From contig NZ_JAFIBW010000001.1 of the NCBI RefSeq assembly GCF_017833295.1, positions 124,001 to 188,000 on the forward strand: DNA of 64,000 bases, in the 5' to 3' direction. The translations under genes and the position numbers were made by a program. Positions 52,682 to 62,693 of the stretch are shown one piece after another (position 1 is the stretch's first letter; each line of letters opens with the position of its first letter). Below the pieces are notes generated by a model. It ran no database searches and had not been told where the DNA came from. It saw only the letters and a list, made by a program, of their open reading frames with translations. The DNA comes from Methylobacterium sp. PvR107 (GTDB lineage Bacteria; Pseudomonadota; Alphaproteobacteria; Rhizobiales; Beijerinckiaceae).

Positions 52682-53710
52682 ATGGCCGCAGGCACCGTGA
52701 CCACGGTTGGTCGAAGAGTCCTGACGCCCGCCGAGGAGGTTGCAGCCGTCCTCATCGCGATGAACAAGGACACGGCCAGCCGTCTCGTCAAGTATTTCGA
52801 CAGCGCCGAGCTGAAGCAGATCACCCGCGCGGTCTCGCAGCTCGGGCCGGTTTCGCGGACGCAGCTGGAAGTCATTGTCGATCAGCTGGCCGCGTTCTTT
52901 GCCGACGGCGCCAACCTGATCGGGACGGCTCGCCAGATGGAGAAGCTGCTGGAGGGGGTCCTGGCGCCCGAACAGATCGCCGACATCATGTCGGACGTGC
53001 TCGGTGCCGGTGAGCGCTCGATCTGGGACCGGATCTCCAACGGCTCCGAAGCCGCCTTGGCGGGCTACCTGATCAAGGAACACCCGCAGACGGCGGCTCT
53101 CATCCTGTCGAAGGTCAAGCCGGCTTGCGCCGCCAAGGTGATGGCGCAGCTGCCGGCCCCGATCCGCAATGGCATCATGCGGCGGATGCTGACGTTCAAG
53201 CCGATCGTCGATGCGACGATGAAGATGATCGAGCAGACGATCCATGAGGACTTCATGATCAATCTGGCGCGCAACGCCGCGGCGGATACCCATTCGCGGA
53301 TGGCGGACATCATCAACAAGATGGAGCGCCAGAGCATGGAGGAGGTTTTGGACAACCTCACCCAGTCGCGTCCGAAATCGGCCGAAATCCTGAAGAGCCT
53401 GCTCTTCACCTTCGACGACATCATCGCGATGACGCCGCGGGCGCGCACGACGCTGTTCGACCAGATCCCGCACGAGAAGGTCATCCTCGCGCTGAAGGGC
53501 ACGAGCGGTCAGCTGCGGAATGTCGTGCTCAGCGCCCTGACCGCCCGCTCCCGGCGCCTCGTCGAGCACGAGCTGGAGGGCGGTGAGCCTGCGTCGCAGC
53601 GGGACGTGCTGGAGGCCCGCCGCGCCATCACCGATCAAGCCCTCGAAATGGCGGCGCGCGGCGAGATCGAACTCAGTCCGGCCGATTCGGACGAGACCTA
53701 CTTCCGCTAG
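52682..53710 (+). CDS. fliG: Flagellar motor switch protein FliG
   Basis: 342 residues with the N-terminal domain (AAVLIAMNKDTASRLVKYFD), the middle EHPQTAALILSKVKPACAA (the EHPQ-type motif) and the C-terminal torque domain with charged helix (KVILALKGTSGQLRNVVLSA). Full length. It links the C-ring to the MS ring and interacts with MotA. Confidence 0.94.
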   Translation: MAAGTVTTVGRRVLTPAEEVAAVLIAMNKDTASRLVKYFDSAELKQITRAVSQLGPVSRTQLEVIVDQLAAFFADGANLIGTARQMEKLLEGVLAPEQIADIMSDVLGAGERSIWDRISNGSEAALAGYLIKEHPQTAALILSKVKPACAAKVMAQLPAPIRNGIMRRMLTFKPIVDATMKMIEQTIHEDFMINLARNAAADTHSRMADIINKMERQSMEEVLDNLTQSRPKSAEILKSLLFTFDDIIAMTPRARTTLFDQIPHEKVILALKGTSGQLRNVVLSALTARSRRLVEHELEGGEPASQRDVLEARRAITDQALEMAARGEIELSPADSDETYFR

Positions 53711-53814
53711 CGCCGTTCCGGCTCAGGAATGGCCCTGAGCTTTCCTTCTGACGCGTCCTCTCCGCCGAAGCGGTCGCCGGCTCGGCGGGGAGCACTGGAA
53801 ACCGGTCCGCCGCC

Positions 53815-54876
53815 ATGTCCGACGACAAGGAGAGCAAAACCGAGCCCGCGAGCGACAAGAAGGTGGGCGAAGCGATCACACAGGGGAACATCCCGTTCTC
53901 GCGGGAGGCGCCCGTCTTCGCCTCCATCCTGGGCTTGCTGATCTTCCTGGTCTTCGTGGCGCGGGACCAGGGCGTTCCTTTCGTCCGGCGGCTCGCGTTG
54001 CTTCTGGAGCAGCCGCGGAACTTCAGCGTGGAGACCAGCCGTGACGCGACGCGCCTCGTCCACGCCCTGGCTCTGGAGATGGGCCGGTTCCTGCTGCCGA
54101 TTCTGGTGATCCTGCTCGTCTCCGGGATCGCCGCCTCGATCTTTCAGAATGCGCCCCGCATCGTGTTTGATCGGATCCAGCCGCAATGGTCCCGGCTTTC
54201 GCCCGCCAGCGGCTGGAACAGGCTCTTCAGCTTACAAGGATTCATCGAGTTCGGGAAAAGCCTCTTCAAGTTCCTCGCGATTGGCGGCATGTCCTACATG
54301 GTCCTGCGGGCTGACCGGCACGAGATCATCAATATCATGTTCGTGGATCCGATCGGAGTGCCCGAGTTCTTGCTGGCCCTGTCGGTCCGGCTCGTCTCGG
54401 CCGTCAGTGTGGCGACGATCGCGCTGGTCGCCGGTGACTTGGTCTGGACCCGGATACGCTGGCAGCGTGACTTGCGGATGTCGCGGCAGGAGGTCAAGGA
54501 CGAGTTCAAGCAGCTCGAAGGCGATCCGCTCGTCAAGGCGAAGATGCGCTCGCTGGCGCAGGATCGCCTGCGCACGCAGATGATGGCGGCGGTCCCCCGC
54601 GCCACGATGATCCTGGCCAACCCAACGCATTATGCCATCGCGCTGCGCTACGACCAGGGCGAGAACGATGCCCCGATGGTGCTGGCCAAGGGCAAGGATC
54701 TCATCGCCCTGCGCATCCGGGAGATCGCCGAGAAGCATCGAATCGAGGTCGTGATCGACAAGGCTCTCACCCGGGCGATGTACGACCATGTCGAGATCGA
54801 CCAAGCGATCCCGGCGGAGTTCTACCGGGCGGTGGCGAACCTCCTCGTCTACGTCATGACGCGCAAGGGACGCTGA
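53815..54876 (+). CDS. flhB: Flagellar export specificity switch FlhB
   Basis: 353 residues. A polar start (ESKTEPASDKKVGEAITQGN) with the GNIPFSREAP motif is followed by four membrane helices. The autocleavage site ANPTHYAIALRY (NPTH) lies near residue 264. Cleavage between Asn and Pro switches export from hook to filament proteins. It ends the rightward arm and faces the malate synthase gene. Confidence 0.95.
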   Translation: MSDDKESKTEPASDKKVGEAITQGNIPFSREAPVFASILGLLIFLVFVARDQGVPFVRRLALLLEQPRNFSVETSRDATRLVHALALEMGRFLLPILVILLVSGIAASIFQNAPRIVFDRIQPQWSRLSPASGWNRLFSLQGFIEFGKSLFKFLAIGGMSYMVLRADRHEIINIMFVDPIGVPEFLLALSVRLVSAVSVATIALVAGDLVWTRIRWQRDLRMSRQEVKDEFKQLEGDPLVKAKMRSLAQDRLRTQMMAAVPRATMILANPTHYAIALRYDQGENDAPMVLAKGKDLIALRIREIAEKHRIEVVIDKALTRAMYDHVEIDQAIPAEFYRAVANLLVYVMTRKGR

Positions 54877-54908
54877 GAGGAGGGCGGGCACCCCTCCGCC
54901 GTCTGCGA

Positions 54909-54943
54909 GGCGCCGGCGCGATCGTGTCCGATCCACCGGCGCC
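54909..54943. terminator. Bidirectional stem-loop between flhB and malate synthase
   Basis: GGCGCCGG pairs with CCGGCGCC (8 perfect pairs), and inside it GATCG pairs with CGATC around a 4-base loop. It lies exactly between the two convergent stop codons, which suits a terminator serving both genes, although no T-run follows. Confidence 0.55.
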
Positions 54944-54956
54944 GAGGCGGCGCGCC

Positions 54957-57104
54957 TCACGCGGCAAGGCGCTTCGCCTCCCGGCGGAACCGGTGCAGCA
55001 CGAACTCGGTGTAGCCGTTCGGCTGCTGTGCCCCCTCGAACACCAGGGCTGTCGCCGCCCGGAAGGCCGGCCCGTCGAAGTCCGGGGCCATCGGCCGATA
55101 GGCCGGATCGCCGGCGTTCTGGCGGTCGACGACGCCCGCCATCCGCCGCAGCGCCGCCTCGACCTGTGCGCGGTCGACGATCCCGTGGCGCAGCCAGTTG
55201 GCGATGTGCTGGCTGGAGATCCGCAGCGTGGCGCGATCCTCCATCAGGCCGACCTCGTGGATGTCGGGCACCTTCGAGCAGCCGACGCCCTGGTCGATCC
55301 AGCGGACCACGTAACCCAGGATCCCCTGGCAGTTGTTGTCGAGTTCCTCCCGCACCGCCTCCGGCGCGAAGGCGCCCTCGGCGAGCGGCAGGGTCAGCAT
55401 GGCGGCCCGGGTCGCGGGCGCCCGGCCGGCGAGGTCCGCCTGGTGGGCGCGCACGTCGGTCTGATGATAGTGAAGCGCGTGCAGCGTCGCGGCGGTCGGG
55501 GACGGGACCCAGGCGGTGTTGGCCCCGGCCTCGGGATGGCCGCCCTTAGCCTCCAGCATCGCCGCCATCCGGTCGGGGGCGGCCCACATGCCCTTGCCGA
55601 TCTGCGCATGGCCCGGCAGGCCGCAGGCGAGGCCGGCATCGACGTTGCCGTCCTCGTAGGCCTGGATCCAGGCGGTCGCCTTCATGGAATCCTTGCGGAC
55701 CACGGGGCCGGCCTCCAGCGCGGTGTGGATCTCGTCGCCGGTCCGGTCGAGGAAGCCGGTGTTGATGAAGAACAACCGGTCGGAGGCGGCCGCGATCGCC
55801 GCCTTGAGGTTGAGCGTCGTGCGCCGCTCCTCGTCCATCACGCCGATCTTGAGCGTCCGCGGCGCGAGGCCGACCAGCGCCTCGACCCGGCCGAACAGCT
55901 CGACCGCGAAGGCGACCTCCTCGGGGCCGTGCAGCTTGGGCTTGACCATGTAGACCGAGCCGGTCCGGCTGTTGCGGAGCGGACCGGTGCCCTTCAGGTC
56001 GTGCAGGGCGATCAGCGCGGTGACGGCCGCGTCGAGGATCGTCTCGGGGATCTCGGCGCCGTCGAGGGTCACAGCATCCGTGTACATGTGATGGCCGACA
56101 TGCCGGACCAGCATCAGCGACCGTCCCGGCAGGGTCAGGCGCCCGCCGTCGGGGGCCGTGAAGGTGCGGTCCGCGGCGAGGCGCCGCTCGACCGTGCGGC
56201 CGCCCTTGGACAGGCTGGCGGTGAGGTCGCCGCGCATCAGGCCGAGCCAGCTGCGATAGACCGCGACCTTGTCGGCCGAGTCCACGGCGGCAACCGAATC
56301 CTCCATGTCCATGATGGTCGAGAGGGCCGCCTCCAGCACCACGTCGGCGATGCCGGCCGGGTCGGTGCGGCCGATCGGGCTCGTGCGGTCGATGACGATC
56401 TCGATGTGCAGGCCGTTGTGGCGCAGCAGCAGTGCGGTCGGCGCCTCAGGTGTGCCGGTGAAGCCCGCGAAGTCCGCCGGGCCGGTCAGGCCGGCGCTGC
56501 GGCCGGCGCCGAGGTCGATCGCGAGGCGGCCATCCGTCACCGAGAAGCCCACGGCATCGGCCCAGGAGCCGACGCTGAGCGGCGCGGTCGCGTCGAGGAA
56601 CGCCTTGGTCCTGGCCACCACCGCCGCGCCCCGGGCCGGGTTGAAGCCGGTGCCGGGGGCGAGGTCGCCGTCCTGCGGGATCGCGTCGGTGCCGTAGAAG
56701 GCGTCGTAGAGGCTGCCCCAGCGGGCATTGGCGGCGTTCAGCGCGTAGCGGGCATTGGAGATCGGCACGACGAGCTGCGGCCCGGCGACAGCGGCGATCT
56801 CCGCGTCCACGTTCCCGGTGGTCACCTGCACGGCCTCGGGCTCCGGCTGCAGGTAGCTGATCCGCGTCAGGTGGGCCGCGTAGGCCGCCGGGTCGTGCGG
56901 CTGGCCGCGATGGTCGCGGTGCCAGGAATCGATGTCGGCCTGCAGGCCGTCGCGCCGGTCGAGCAGCGCCCGGTTGCGCGGTGCGAGATCGCGGACGAGC
57001 GCCGCGAAGCCCGACCAGAACTGGTCGGCCGAGAGGCCGGTCCCGGGCAGCGCCTCCTCGGACAGGAAGGTGCGGAGGTCCTCGGCGACGACGAGACTCG
57101 ACAT
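54957..57104 (-). CDS. glcB: Malate synthase G
   Basis: 715 residues, full length for the single-subunit G form. Landmarks are [15 protein letters not shown], the TIM-barrel part [34 protein letters not shown], the [18 protein letters not shown] loop (glyoxylate/Mg site) and the C-terminal cap with LLRKWVADG-equivalent [21 protein letters not shown]. It condenses glyoxylate with acetyl-CoA to malate in the cytoplasm. A LysR-type gene is divergent across 145 bases and is the likely regulator. Confidence 0.95.
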   Translation of the reverse strand: MSSLVVAEDLRTFLSEEALPGTGLSADQFWSGFAALVRDLAPRNRALLDRRDGLQADIDSWHRDHRGQPHDPAAYAAHLTRISYLQPEPEAVQVTTGNVDAEIAAVAGPQLVVPISNARYALNAANARWGSLYDAFYGTDAIPQDGDLAPGTGFNPARGAAVVARTKAFLDATAPLSVGSWADAVGFSVTDGRLAIDLGAGRSAGLTGPADFAGFTGTPEAPTALLLRHNGLHIEIVIDRTSPIGRTDPAGIADVVLEAALSTIMDMEDSVAAVDSADKVAVYRSWLGLMRGDLTASLSKGGRTVERRLAADRTFTAPDGGRLTLPGRSLMLVRHVGHHMYTDAVTLDGAEIPETILDAAVTALIALHDLKGTGPLRNSRTGSVYMVKPKLHGPEEVAFAVELFGRVEALVGLAPRTLKIGVMDEERRTTLNLKAAIAAASDRLFFINTGFLDRTGDEIHTALEAGPVVRKDSMKATAWIQAYEDGNVDAGLACGLPGHAQIGKGMWAAPDRMAAMLEAKGGHPEAGANTAWVPSPTAATLHALHYHQTDVRAHQADLAGRAPATRAAMLTLPLAEGAFAPEAVREELDNNCQGILGYVVRWIDQGVGCSKVPDIHEVGLMEDRATLRISSQHIANWLRHGIVDRAQVEAALRRMAGVVDRQNAGDPAYRPMAPDFDGPAFRAATALVFEGAQQPNGYTEFVLHRFRREAKRLAA

Positions 57105-57249
57105 GGCGATCTCCAGGGATGCAGCGGGCGCCGTGCGTCAGAAAAAATCGAACGGCCCGTGAAAATTTTTTGAGCCCCAAATCGATAGACCGCTTGGAAT
57201 CCGCGAAAAAGGCGGCAAAAGGGATTTGATTCTTTCCGTAGCGTTGAGA

Positions 57250-58149
57250 ATGCACGACCAGAGCGACCTCGAGATCTTCGCCCGGGTGGTCCGCACCGGC
57301 AGCCTGACCCAGGCCGGGTCGGAACTCGGCCTGTCGGTGGCGGTGGTCTCGAAGCGGTTGAAGCGGCTGGAGGAGCGGCTTGCCGTGCGCCTGCTGCACC
57401 GCACCACCCGGCGCGTGGCCCCGACCGATGTCGGGGCGGCCTTCTTCGAGCGGATCGCCCCGATCGTCGACGCCATCGCGGAGGCCGAAAGCCTCGTGTC
57501 GCAGACTGCGACGCGGGCCCGCGGCACGCTGCGGGTGACGGCACCGAGCTCCTTCGGGCGGCTGCACATCGTCCCGCACCTGCGGGCCTTCTTCGCCCTC
57601 CACCCCGACGTGGTGCTCAACCTGGAGCTGAGCGACGATTTCGAGTCGATCGTCGAGCGCGGCTACGATCTCGCGATCCGGGTCGGCGCGCTGGAGAGTT
57701 CCGGTCTGACGGCGGTGCGCCTCGCGCCGGTGCGGCGGGTTCTCTGCGCGCGGCCGGGTTACCTCGACGCGGCGGGGCGGCCGCAGAGCCTCGACGACCT
57801 GCGCGGCCATGTCTGCCTCGCCACCGAGAACCAGAATCCGTGGCGACTCATCGGGCCGGAGGGGCCCTGTACGGTGAGCGCGTCCGGTCCCCTGCGCACC
57901 CATTCCAACGAGGTGGTGCGCGAGGCGGTGATCGGCGGCCTCGGGATCGCGCTCCGCTCCACCTGGGACGTGCACGCGGAGCTGCGCGACGGGCTTCTGG
58001 AGGTGGTGCTGCCCGCTTATACGGCCGCGGCCTCGGCGGGCATCTTCGCGGTCTATCCGAGCCGGGCCTTCGTGCCGGCCAAGACCCGGGCGTTCATCGC
58101 GTTCCTGAAGCAGACCTACCGGTCGAGCCGCGCCTGGGCGGCGGGGTGA
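57250..58149 (+). CDS. LysR-family transcriptional regulator
   Basis: 299 residues from the ATG at 57250. The winged HTH (about 5-64) reads LEIFARVVRTGSLTQAGSEL, then SVAVVSKRLKRLEERLAVRLLHRTTRRV. The effector domain follows to the end. It is the CrgA/AaeR-like subclass (VAPTDVGAAFFERIAPIVD). Divergence from glcB over an AT-rich 145-base region is the classic LysR arrangement, so it probably controls malate synthase. Effector unknown. Confidence 0.88.
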   Translation: MHDQSDLEIFARVVRTGSLTQAGSELGLSVAVVSKRLKRLEERLAVRLLHRTTRRVAPTDVGAAFFERIAPIVDAIAEAESLVSQTATRARGTLRVTAPSSFGRLHIVPHLRAFFALHPDVVLNLELSDDFESIVERGYDLAIRVGALESSGLTAVRLAPVRRVLCARPGYLDAAGRPQSLDDLRGHVCLATENQNPWRLIGPEGPCTVSASGPLRTHSNEVVREAVIGGLGIALRSTWDVHAELRDGLLEVVLPAYTAAASAGIFAVYPSRAFVPAKTRAFIAFLKQTYRSSRAWAAG

Positions 58150-58374
58150 GGCGCGTGCCGCGGAGTCTCGCTCCTGCAGGGACGGGAGCGCCCGATTGAC
58201 GTCCCATACCCTCTCCGGTCGATGCCTGCGGCACCGCCGTCCCTGCGCGCGAAGCGAAGCAGGCCGGCAGCGCCAAGCTGGCCGGAATCGCGCTGCCCTG
58301 GGTCACTTCGCTCCGGTCGCGATGACGGAGAGGGTCGCATCGACCGAGCTGTTCAGCCGGCGACCGTCCCGCCC

Positions 58375-59178
58375 TCACCCATGTGCGAAGACATCCGGAT
58401 CGGTCCGCGCCAGCATCCGTTTGAATGCCGCCCACTCGTTGTCGGGGGCCCCCTGGACCACGACACGGTCGTAGCCGGCGGCGTATTGCCCGGCGGTCTT
58501 AGTCGCGATGGCGGACGAGGGCCGGATCACCGGCGCGCCGGCCGCCTGGATCGCCAGCTGCGCCCGGCACGAGCGCTCCATGTTGTGCATCAGCCGGAAC
58601 GCCTCGCCGACCGTGCGCCCGCAGGTCAGCAGGCCGTGATTGCGCAGCACCATCACGGGCTTGTCGCCGAGGTCGGCCACCAGCCGCTGCCGCTCGTCGA
58701 GGTCGAGGGCGATGCCCTCGTAGGCGTGGTAGGCGACGCGCCCCGTGAACTGCATCGACCACTGGTTCAGGGGCAGCAGCCCCTCTTCCTGGCAGGAGAC
58801 CGCCACGCCCGCCACCGTGTGGGTGTGCAGCACGCAGATCGCGTCGTGGCGGGCGGCGTGGATGGCGCTGTGGATCGTGAACCCCGCCGGGTTGATGCCG
58901 AGCCCCATCGGATCCTCGAGAACCCGCCCGTCGATATCCACGGTCACGAGGTTCTCCGGCGTCACCTCCTCGAAGCGCATCCCGTAAGGGTTGATCAGGA
59001 ACCGGTGCCCGCGCCCCGGCAGTCGCGCCGAGATGTGGGTGTAGATGCTGTCGTCGAGGCCGAGGCGGTGGATCAGCCGGTAGGCGGCCGCGAGGTCGAC
59101 GCGCATCGCCCGGATTTCGGCAGGAGCGGCGGGATCCGCGTCCCGGTCCGCGACGATCGACTGCGTGGCTGCGCTCAT
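58375..59178 (-). CDS. Class II aldolase/adducin-like protein
   Basis: 267 residues. The fold shows YTHISARLPGRGHRFLINPYG (N-terminal binding strand) and zinc-ligand histidines in CVLHTHTVAGVAV and MVLRNHGLLTCG, as in fuculose-phosphate aldolase relatives. The NMERSCRAQLAIQAAG helix is typical of the short-chain adducin-like branch, whose substrates are mostly unknown. It is third in a likely unit SDR-amidase-aldolase, with a 200-base gap before it. Confidence 0.82.
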   Translation of the reverse strand: MSAATQSIVADRDADPAAPAEIRAMRVDLAAAYRLIHRLGLDDSIYTHISARLPGRGHRFLINPYGMRFEEVTPENLVTVDIDGRVLEDPMGLGINPAGFTIHSAIHAARHDAICVLHTHTVAGVAVSCQEEGLLPLNQWSMQFTGRVAYHAYEGIALDLDERQRLVADLGDKPVMVLRNHGLLTCGRTVGEAFRLMHNMERSCRAQLAIQAAGAPVIRPSSAIATKTAGQYAAGYDRVVVQGAPDNEWAAFKRMLARTDPDVFAHG

Positions 59179-59380
59179 GCGTCGGCTCCCTGCCGGTCGG
59201 CCCAGTCGGCTCTCCGGGACCGCCGCCCGGCTCAGGCGGTCCCGCGATCCGGGCGCTAGGGGGCGGAACGAGGCCCAGGCCCGGAATCGTCCGCAGGGTG
59301 CACCACGGGGGATCGCCGGGCAATGCGCCGCGCGCAGGTCGATGCGCTTGCGATGATGACGCGGCGGGGTGACGACGGCC

Positions 59381-60664
59381 TCAGCCCGCCAGCGCGGCCT
59401 CGATCCCGGCTCCGATCGCCAGCAGCCGGCGGTCCTGGCCGTGCCGGGCGAGCAGCATCAGCCCCGCCGGCCGGGACAGGCCCGGCATCGGCAGGGACAG
59501 GCCGGTGAGGTCGAAGAAATTGCCGAAGGCGGTGTTGCGCAGCATCAGGCGGTTGGCCGCCAGGAAGGCGGCATCGTCGGCCTCCAGCGGCGCGATCAGC
59601 GGCGCCGTGGTGGCGGTCGCCGGAAGCACCAGCACGTCGAGGGGGGCGAGCCGCCGGTCGAAGGCGGCGATCAACGCGGCCCGCCGGCGCATCGTCCGGA
59701 TGTAGCCCGCCGCCGTCGCATTCCGGCCGGCCACGATCCGGCGGTGGACCCGCCTGTCGTAGCGAGCGGCCTCGCGGTCCAGCCAGTCGGCGTGGATCGC
59801 CGCGGCCTCGATCGCCGCGATGGAGCCGTCCGGCAGCGCCGCGTCCATGGCGGCGAGGAGGTCGTCGACCGGGTGGTCGACGATTCGGGCACCGCTCCGG
59901 GACAGGTTGCCCAGCACCTGCTCGAACGCCTCGGCGACGAGCGGCTCCGTCTCGGTGAACAGCAGGCCCCGCGGCACGCCGATGCGCAGGCCGGCCACGG
60001 CGAACGCCTCTACCGGCGCGGGCTCCTCGCCCGCCATCACGGCATCCGCGGCCGCGCAATCCGCCACGGTCCGGGCAAGGGGGCCCAGGGAGTCGAGGGA
60101 GAACGACAGCGGGAAGGCGCCGTCCAGCGGCACGCGGCGGGCGGTCGGCTTGAAGCCCACCACGCCGTTCAGCGAGGCCGGGATCCGCACGGAGCCGCCG
60201 GTGTCCGAACCGATCGCGATGTCGCTCGTGCCCTGCCCCACCGAGACGCCGGCGCCCGATGACGATCCGCCCGGGATGCGCGCCGGATCGGCGGCGTTGC
60301 CGGGGGTGCCGTAATGCGGGTTCAGGCCGAGTCCCGAGAAGGCGAATTCCGACATGTTGGTCTTGGCCAGGATCACCGCCCCGGCCCGGCGCAGGCGCGC
60401 CACCACCGGCGCATCGGCCCGCGCCGGGGCCGCGTCCGCCAGCAGGATCGAGCCGGCGCGCGTGGTCTCGCCCGCCACGTCGAACAGGTCCTTGATCGAG
60501 ACCATCGCACCGTCGAGGGGGCCGAGGGAGAGCCCGTCCCGGCGCCGCGCATCCGCGGCATCCGCCGCCGCACGGGCCTCGGCGGGGTAGAGCCGCGTGA
60601 AGACCGCCGGGTCCCCCTCCCCGATCCGGGCCAGACGCTCCTCGACGGTTTCGCGTACGCTCAT
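59381..60664 (-). CDS. Amidase signature family hydrolase
   Basis: 427 residues from the ATG at 60664 (GTGAGGATC upstream); the longer frame lacks a ribosome site. The Ser-cisSer-Lys triad is visible as K58 (VSIKDLFDVAG), S134 (PGGSSSGAGV) and S158 (GSDTGGSVRIPA). The remainder follows the GatA/allophanate-hydrolase-like pattern. It hydrolyses an amide of unknown identity. It lies 50 bases after the SDR gene and is probably co-transcribed. Confidence 0.88.
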   Translation of the reverse strand: MSVRETVEERLARIGEGDPAVFTRLYPAEARAAADAADARRRDGLSLGPLDGAMVSIKDLFDVAGETTRAGSILLADAAPARADAPVVARLRRAGAVILAKTNMSEFAFSGLGLNPHYGTPGNAADPARIPGGSSSGAGVSVGQGTSDIAIGSDTGGSVRIPASLNGVVGFKPTARRVPLDGAFPLSFSLDSLGPLARTVADCAAADAVMAGEEPAPVEAFAVAGLRIGVPRGLLFTETEPLVAEAFEQVLGNLSRSGARIVDHPVDDLLAAMDAALPDGSIAAIEAAAIHADWLDREAARYDRRVHRRIVAGRNATAAGYIRTMRRRAALIAAFDRRLAPLDVLVLPATATTAPLIAPLEADDAAFLAANRLMLRNTAFGNFFDLTGLSLPMPGLSRPAGLMLLARHGQDRRLLAIGAGIEAALAG

Positions 60665-60714
60665 GATCCTCACCGGACGACAGACCTGCGCGCCTTGCAA
60701 GCGGGAGGCCCGCC

Positions 60715-61494
60715 TCAGAACGTGCCGGGATAGGCGCCGCCATCCATCAGCAGGTTCTGCCCGGTGATGAAGCCCGCCTGCTGGCTGCACAGGAACGCGC
60801 AGGCGGCGCCGAACTCGTCGGGGCGGCCGAAGCGGCCGGCGGGGTTGTCGCGCGCCCGCGCCTCCAGAAACGCCTCCACGGTGGTGCCCGCCTTGGCGGC
60901 ACCCGCTTCGGCGTTGCTGCGGATCCGGTCGGTGTCGAAGGGGCCGGGCAGCAGGTTGTTGATCGTCACGTTGTGCCGCACCGTCTTCCGGGCGAGGCCG
61001 GCCACGAAGCCGGTCAGGCCCGAGCGGGCGCCGTTCGACAGCCCGAGATGCTCGATCGGCGCCTTCACGGCGCCGGAGGTGATGTTGACGATCCGCCCGA
61101 ACTTCCGGTCAATCATCCCGTCGACCGTCGCCTTGATGAGCGCGATCGGCGCCAGCATGTTGGCGTCGAGCGCCCGGATCCAGGCGTCGCGGTCCCAGTC
61201 GCGGAAATCGCCGGGCGGCGGGCCGCCGGCATTGTTGATCAGGATGTCGGGCTCGGGGCAGGCGGCCAGCGCCGCGGCCCGGCCGGCCTCGGTGGCGATG
61301 TCACCCGGCACGAGGGTGACGGCGGCACCCGTCGCGCTGCGGATCTCCGCGGCGGTCCGCTCCAGAATCTCCGCGTTGCGGGCCGTGATCGTCACCGCGA
61401 CGCCCTCGCGGGCCAGCGCCAGGGCGCAGCCCTTGCCCAGCCCCTTGCTCGCCGCGCAGACGAGCGCCCGGCGCCCGTTCAAGCCGAGATCCAT
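60715..61494 (-). CDS. SDR-fold oxidoreductase with altered active site
   Basis: 259 residues. The Rossmann motif is changed (CAASKGLGKGCALALA in place of TGxxxGIG), with INNAGGPP preserved. At the catalytic YxxxK position the sequence reads SNGAR (in HLGLSNGARSGL): Tyr is Ser and Lys is Arg. Such substitutions mark a known atypical 3-oxoacyl-ACP-reductase-like SDR subgroup. It may bind a nucleotide without classical reductase activity. First gene of the SDR-amidase-aldolase unit. Confidence 0.85.
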   Translation of the reverse strand: MDLGLNGRRALVCAASKGLGKGCALALAREGVAVTITARNAEILERTAAEIRSATGAAVTLVPGDIATEAGRAAALAACPEPDILINNAGGPPPGDFRDWDRDAWIRALDANMLAPIALIKATVDGMIDRKFGRIVNITSGAVKAPIEHLGLSNGARSGLTGFVAGLARKTVRHNVTINNLLPGPFDTDRIRSNAEAGAAKAGTTVEAFLEARARDNPAGRFGRPDEFGAACAFLCSQQAGFITGQNLLMDGGAYPGTF

Positions 61495-61584
61495 GGGAAG
61501 CCTCCGTGAACCGGCCCTCGCCGCGAGGGCACCCGCCGCGTCATAGCGCGCCCGCGCCGGCCGTCGAAAGCCGTGCGGCGCCGT

Positions 61585-61863
61585 TCAGGCACACTCGCTG
61601 TAGCCGGACCGCTCGGCCTCCTGGCGCGCCAGGCTCAGGACGCGCCGGCGCGCCTGGCTGTCGCCGATCGCCAGCCAGTGCCGCACCAGGGCGAAGAGCT
61701 CGCCGGCATCCCCGTCCGGCGGCTCGTCCAGAAAGGTCTCGGCCGGGACGTTCAGCTCGCGCGCGAGCTGCTCCAGCAAGGTCCCCCGGCGGCCGAGGGG
61801 GCGGTCCCGCACGGGCCTGCTGGGCTGCGGCGGAGCCGAAGGCACGATCGTGAACACGGTCAT
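61585..61863 (-). CDS. Small protein resembling the tail of a Cro/C1-type regulator
   Basis: 92 residues. ELNVPAETFLDEP and LFALVRHWLAIGDSQARRRVLSLARQEAER resemble the end of XRE-family repressors (LGVPxxxFFD ... LLxxFxxIxDxxxRxxxLxLxxxL). The helix-turn-helix itself is missing; residues 1-27 are Pro/Arg-rich. It is either a trimmed regulator or a small relative with another job. Confidence 0.5.
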   Translation of the reverse strand: MTVFTIVPSAPPQPSRPVRDRPLGRRGTLLEQLARELNVPAETFLDEPPDGDAGELFALVRHWLAIGDSQARRRVLSLARQEAERSGYSECA

Positions 61864-61957
61864 CCTCTAGCAATGACGGCGGCGCCGGAGGGGTCTCGCC
61901 CCCTCGGCGCACGGTGAAGACATCCTTACGGCGCCCCGCGAAACACCCGGTTACCCG

Positions 61958-61995
61958 GGACCTTCCTCCGCCCGCGCGGGGTCGGCGGAAGGTCC
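61958..61995. terminator. Stem-loop after the small membrane ORF
   Basis: GGACCTTCC(TCC)GCC pairs with GGCGGAAGGTCC, twelve pairs with a 3-base bulge and a loop of about 11 bases. It lies 29 bases beyond the minus-strand stop at 62024 and could end that transcript. Confidence 0.4.
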
Positions 61996-62023
61996 GGGGG
62001 CGGCTCTGCGCGGCGGTCGGCGC

Positions 62024-62167
62024 CTACCACGTACGCAGGTCGCGGATGCTGGGCGCATCGACAAATTCATCCCTCTCCGGAGCGACGAAGCCGGCCCACA
62101 GCAGGGCCGCCGCCCCGGTGACGAGCGCGAGCGCGGTGCTGAGGACGAGGCTGAGTGTCACGGCCAT
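62024..62167 (-). CDS. Small single-pass membrane protein (47 aa)
   Basis: 47 residues: a membrane helix (LSLVLSTALALVTGAAALLW) then a polar end VAPERDEFVDAPSIRDLRTW. The ribosome site is weak. A hairpin follows the stop. The composition is unlike random high-GC frames, which supports it modestly. Confidence 0.35.
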   Translation of the reverse strand: MAVTLSLVLSTALALVTGAAALLWAGFVAPERDEFVDAPSIRDLRTW

Positions 62168-62432
62168 CCTGCCGGGCAGACGGCGTCGAACCGACGCGAG
62201 GCAGGTTCAGTGTGTCAGAAGATGTGTTGTCGCGAGCTTAAATAGGTTGGTCGCATTGCGGTTGCCGTCGGGCCGTCGTTGACAACGTTCCGGCCGCGCG
62301 GCCGGAGGGCTGCCTTCATCGGGCTGTTACCGGGCGGGACTACGCGCAGCCGGCGCGAACGCTTCCGCAGGGAATTGCCCGATGCCGGCCTAGTATTGCA
62401 GCAGCCCGCTCGACCCATGCGCGGAGCAGACG

Positions 62433-62636
62433 GTGCTCGTGATCTACGAGGATGATCGTCCGCTCGCCGCGATCCGATCCGTCGTCGACGCTGCCGGGCA
62501 CGACGTGCTGCCGAAGCTGTCCGACGCCTGCATCCGGATCCTGCAGCTCGAGATCGCGGTGTATCACGGCCGCATCGAGCCCTACGCCTGGACGCAGCAC
62601 GCTGTCGACGTCGTGGCGTCGCCGGCGGTCGTGTAG
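62433..62636 (+). CDS. Small hypothetical protein (67 aa)
   Basis: 67 residues from a GTG with GGAG six bases upstream. A balanced globular-looking sequence (VIYEDDRPLAAIRSVVDAAG, then LQLEIAVYHGRIEPYAW). No family recognised. It is preceded by 265 bases with no supported gene. Confidence 0.4.
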   Translation: MLVIYEDDRPLAAIRSVVDAAGHDVLPKLSDACIRILQLEIAVYHGRIEPYAWTQHAVDVVASPAVV

Positions 62637-62693
62637 CCGCGCCGCGTCACGCCGCCGGGGGCGTTTGCCGCCCGGGCCTGCGCCGAGATCCGC

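Noticed and set aside
57105..57249. A specific LysR T-N11-A operator between malate synthase and the regulator
   Set aside because: The region is AT-rich and suitable, but several weak matches exist and none is a convincing dyad.
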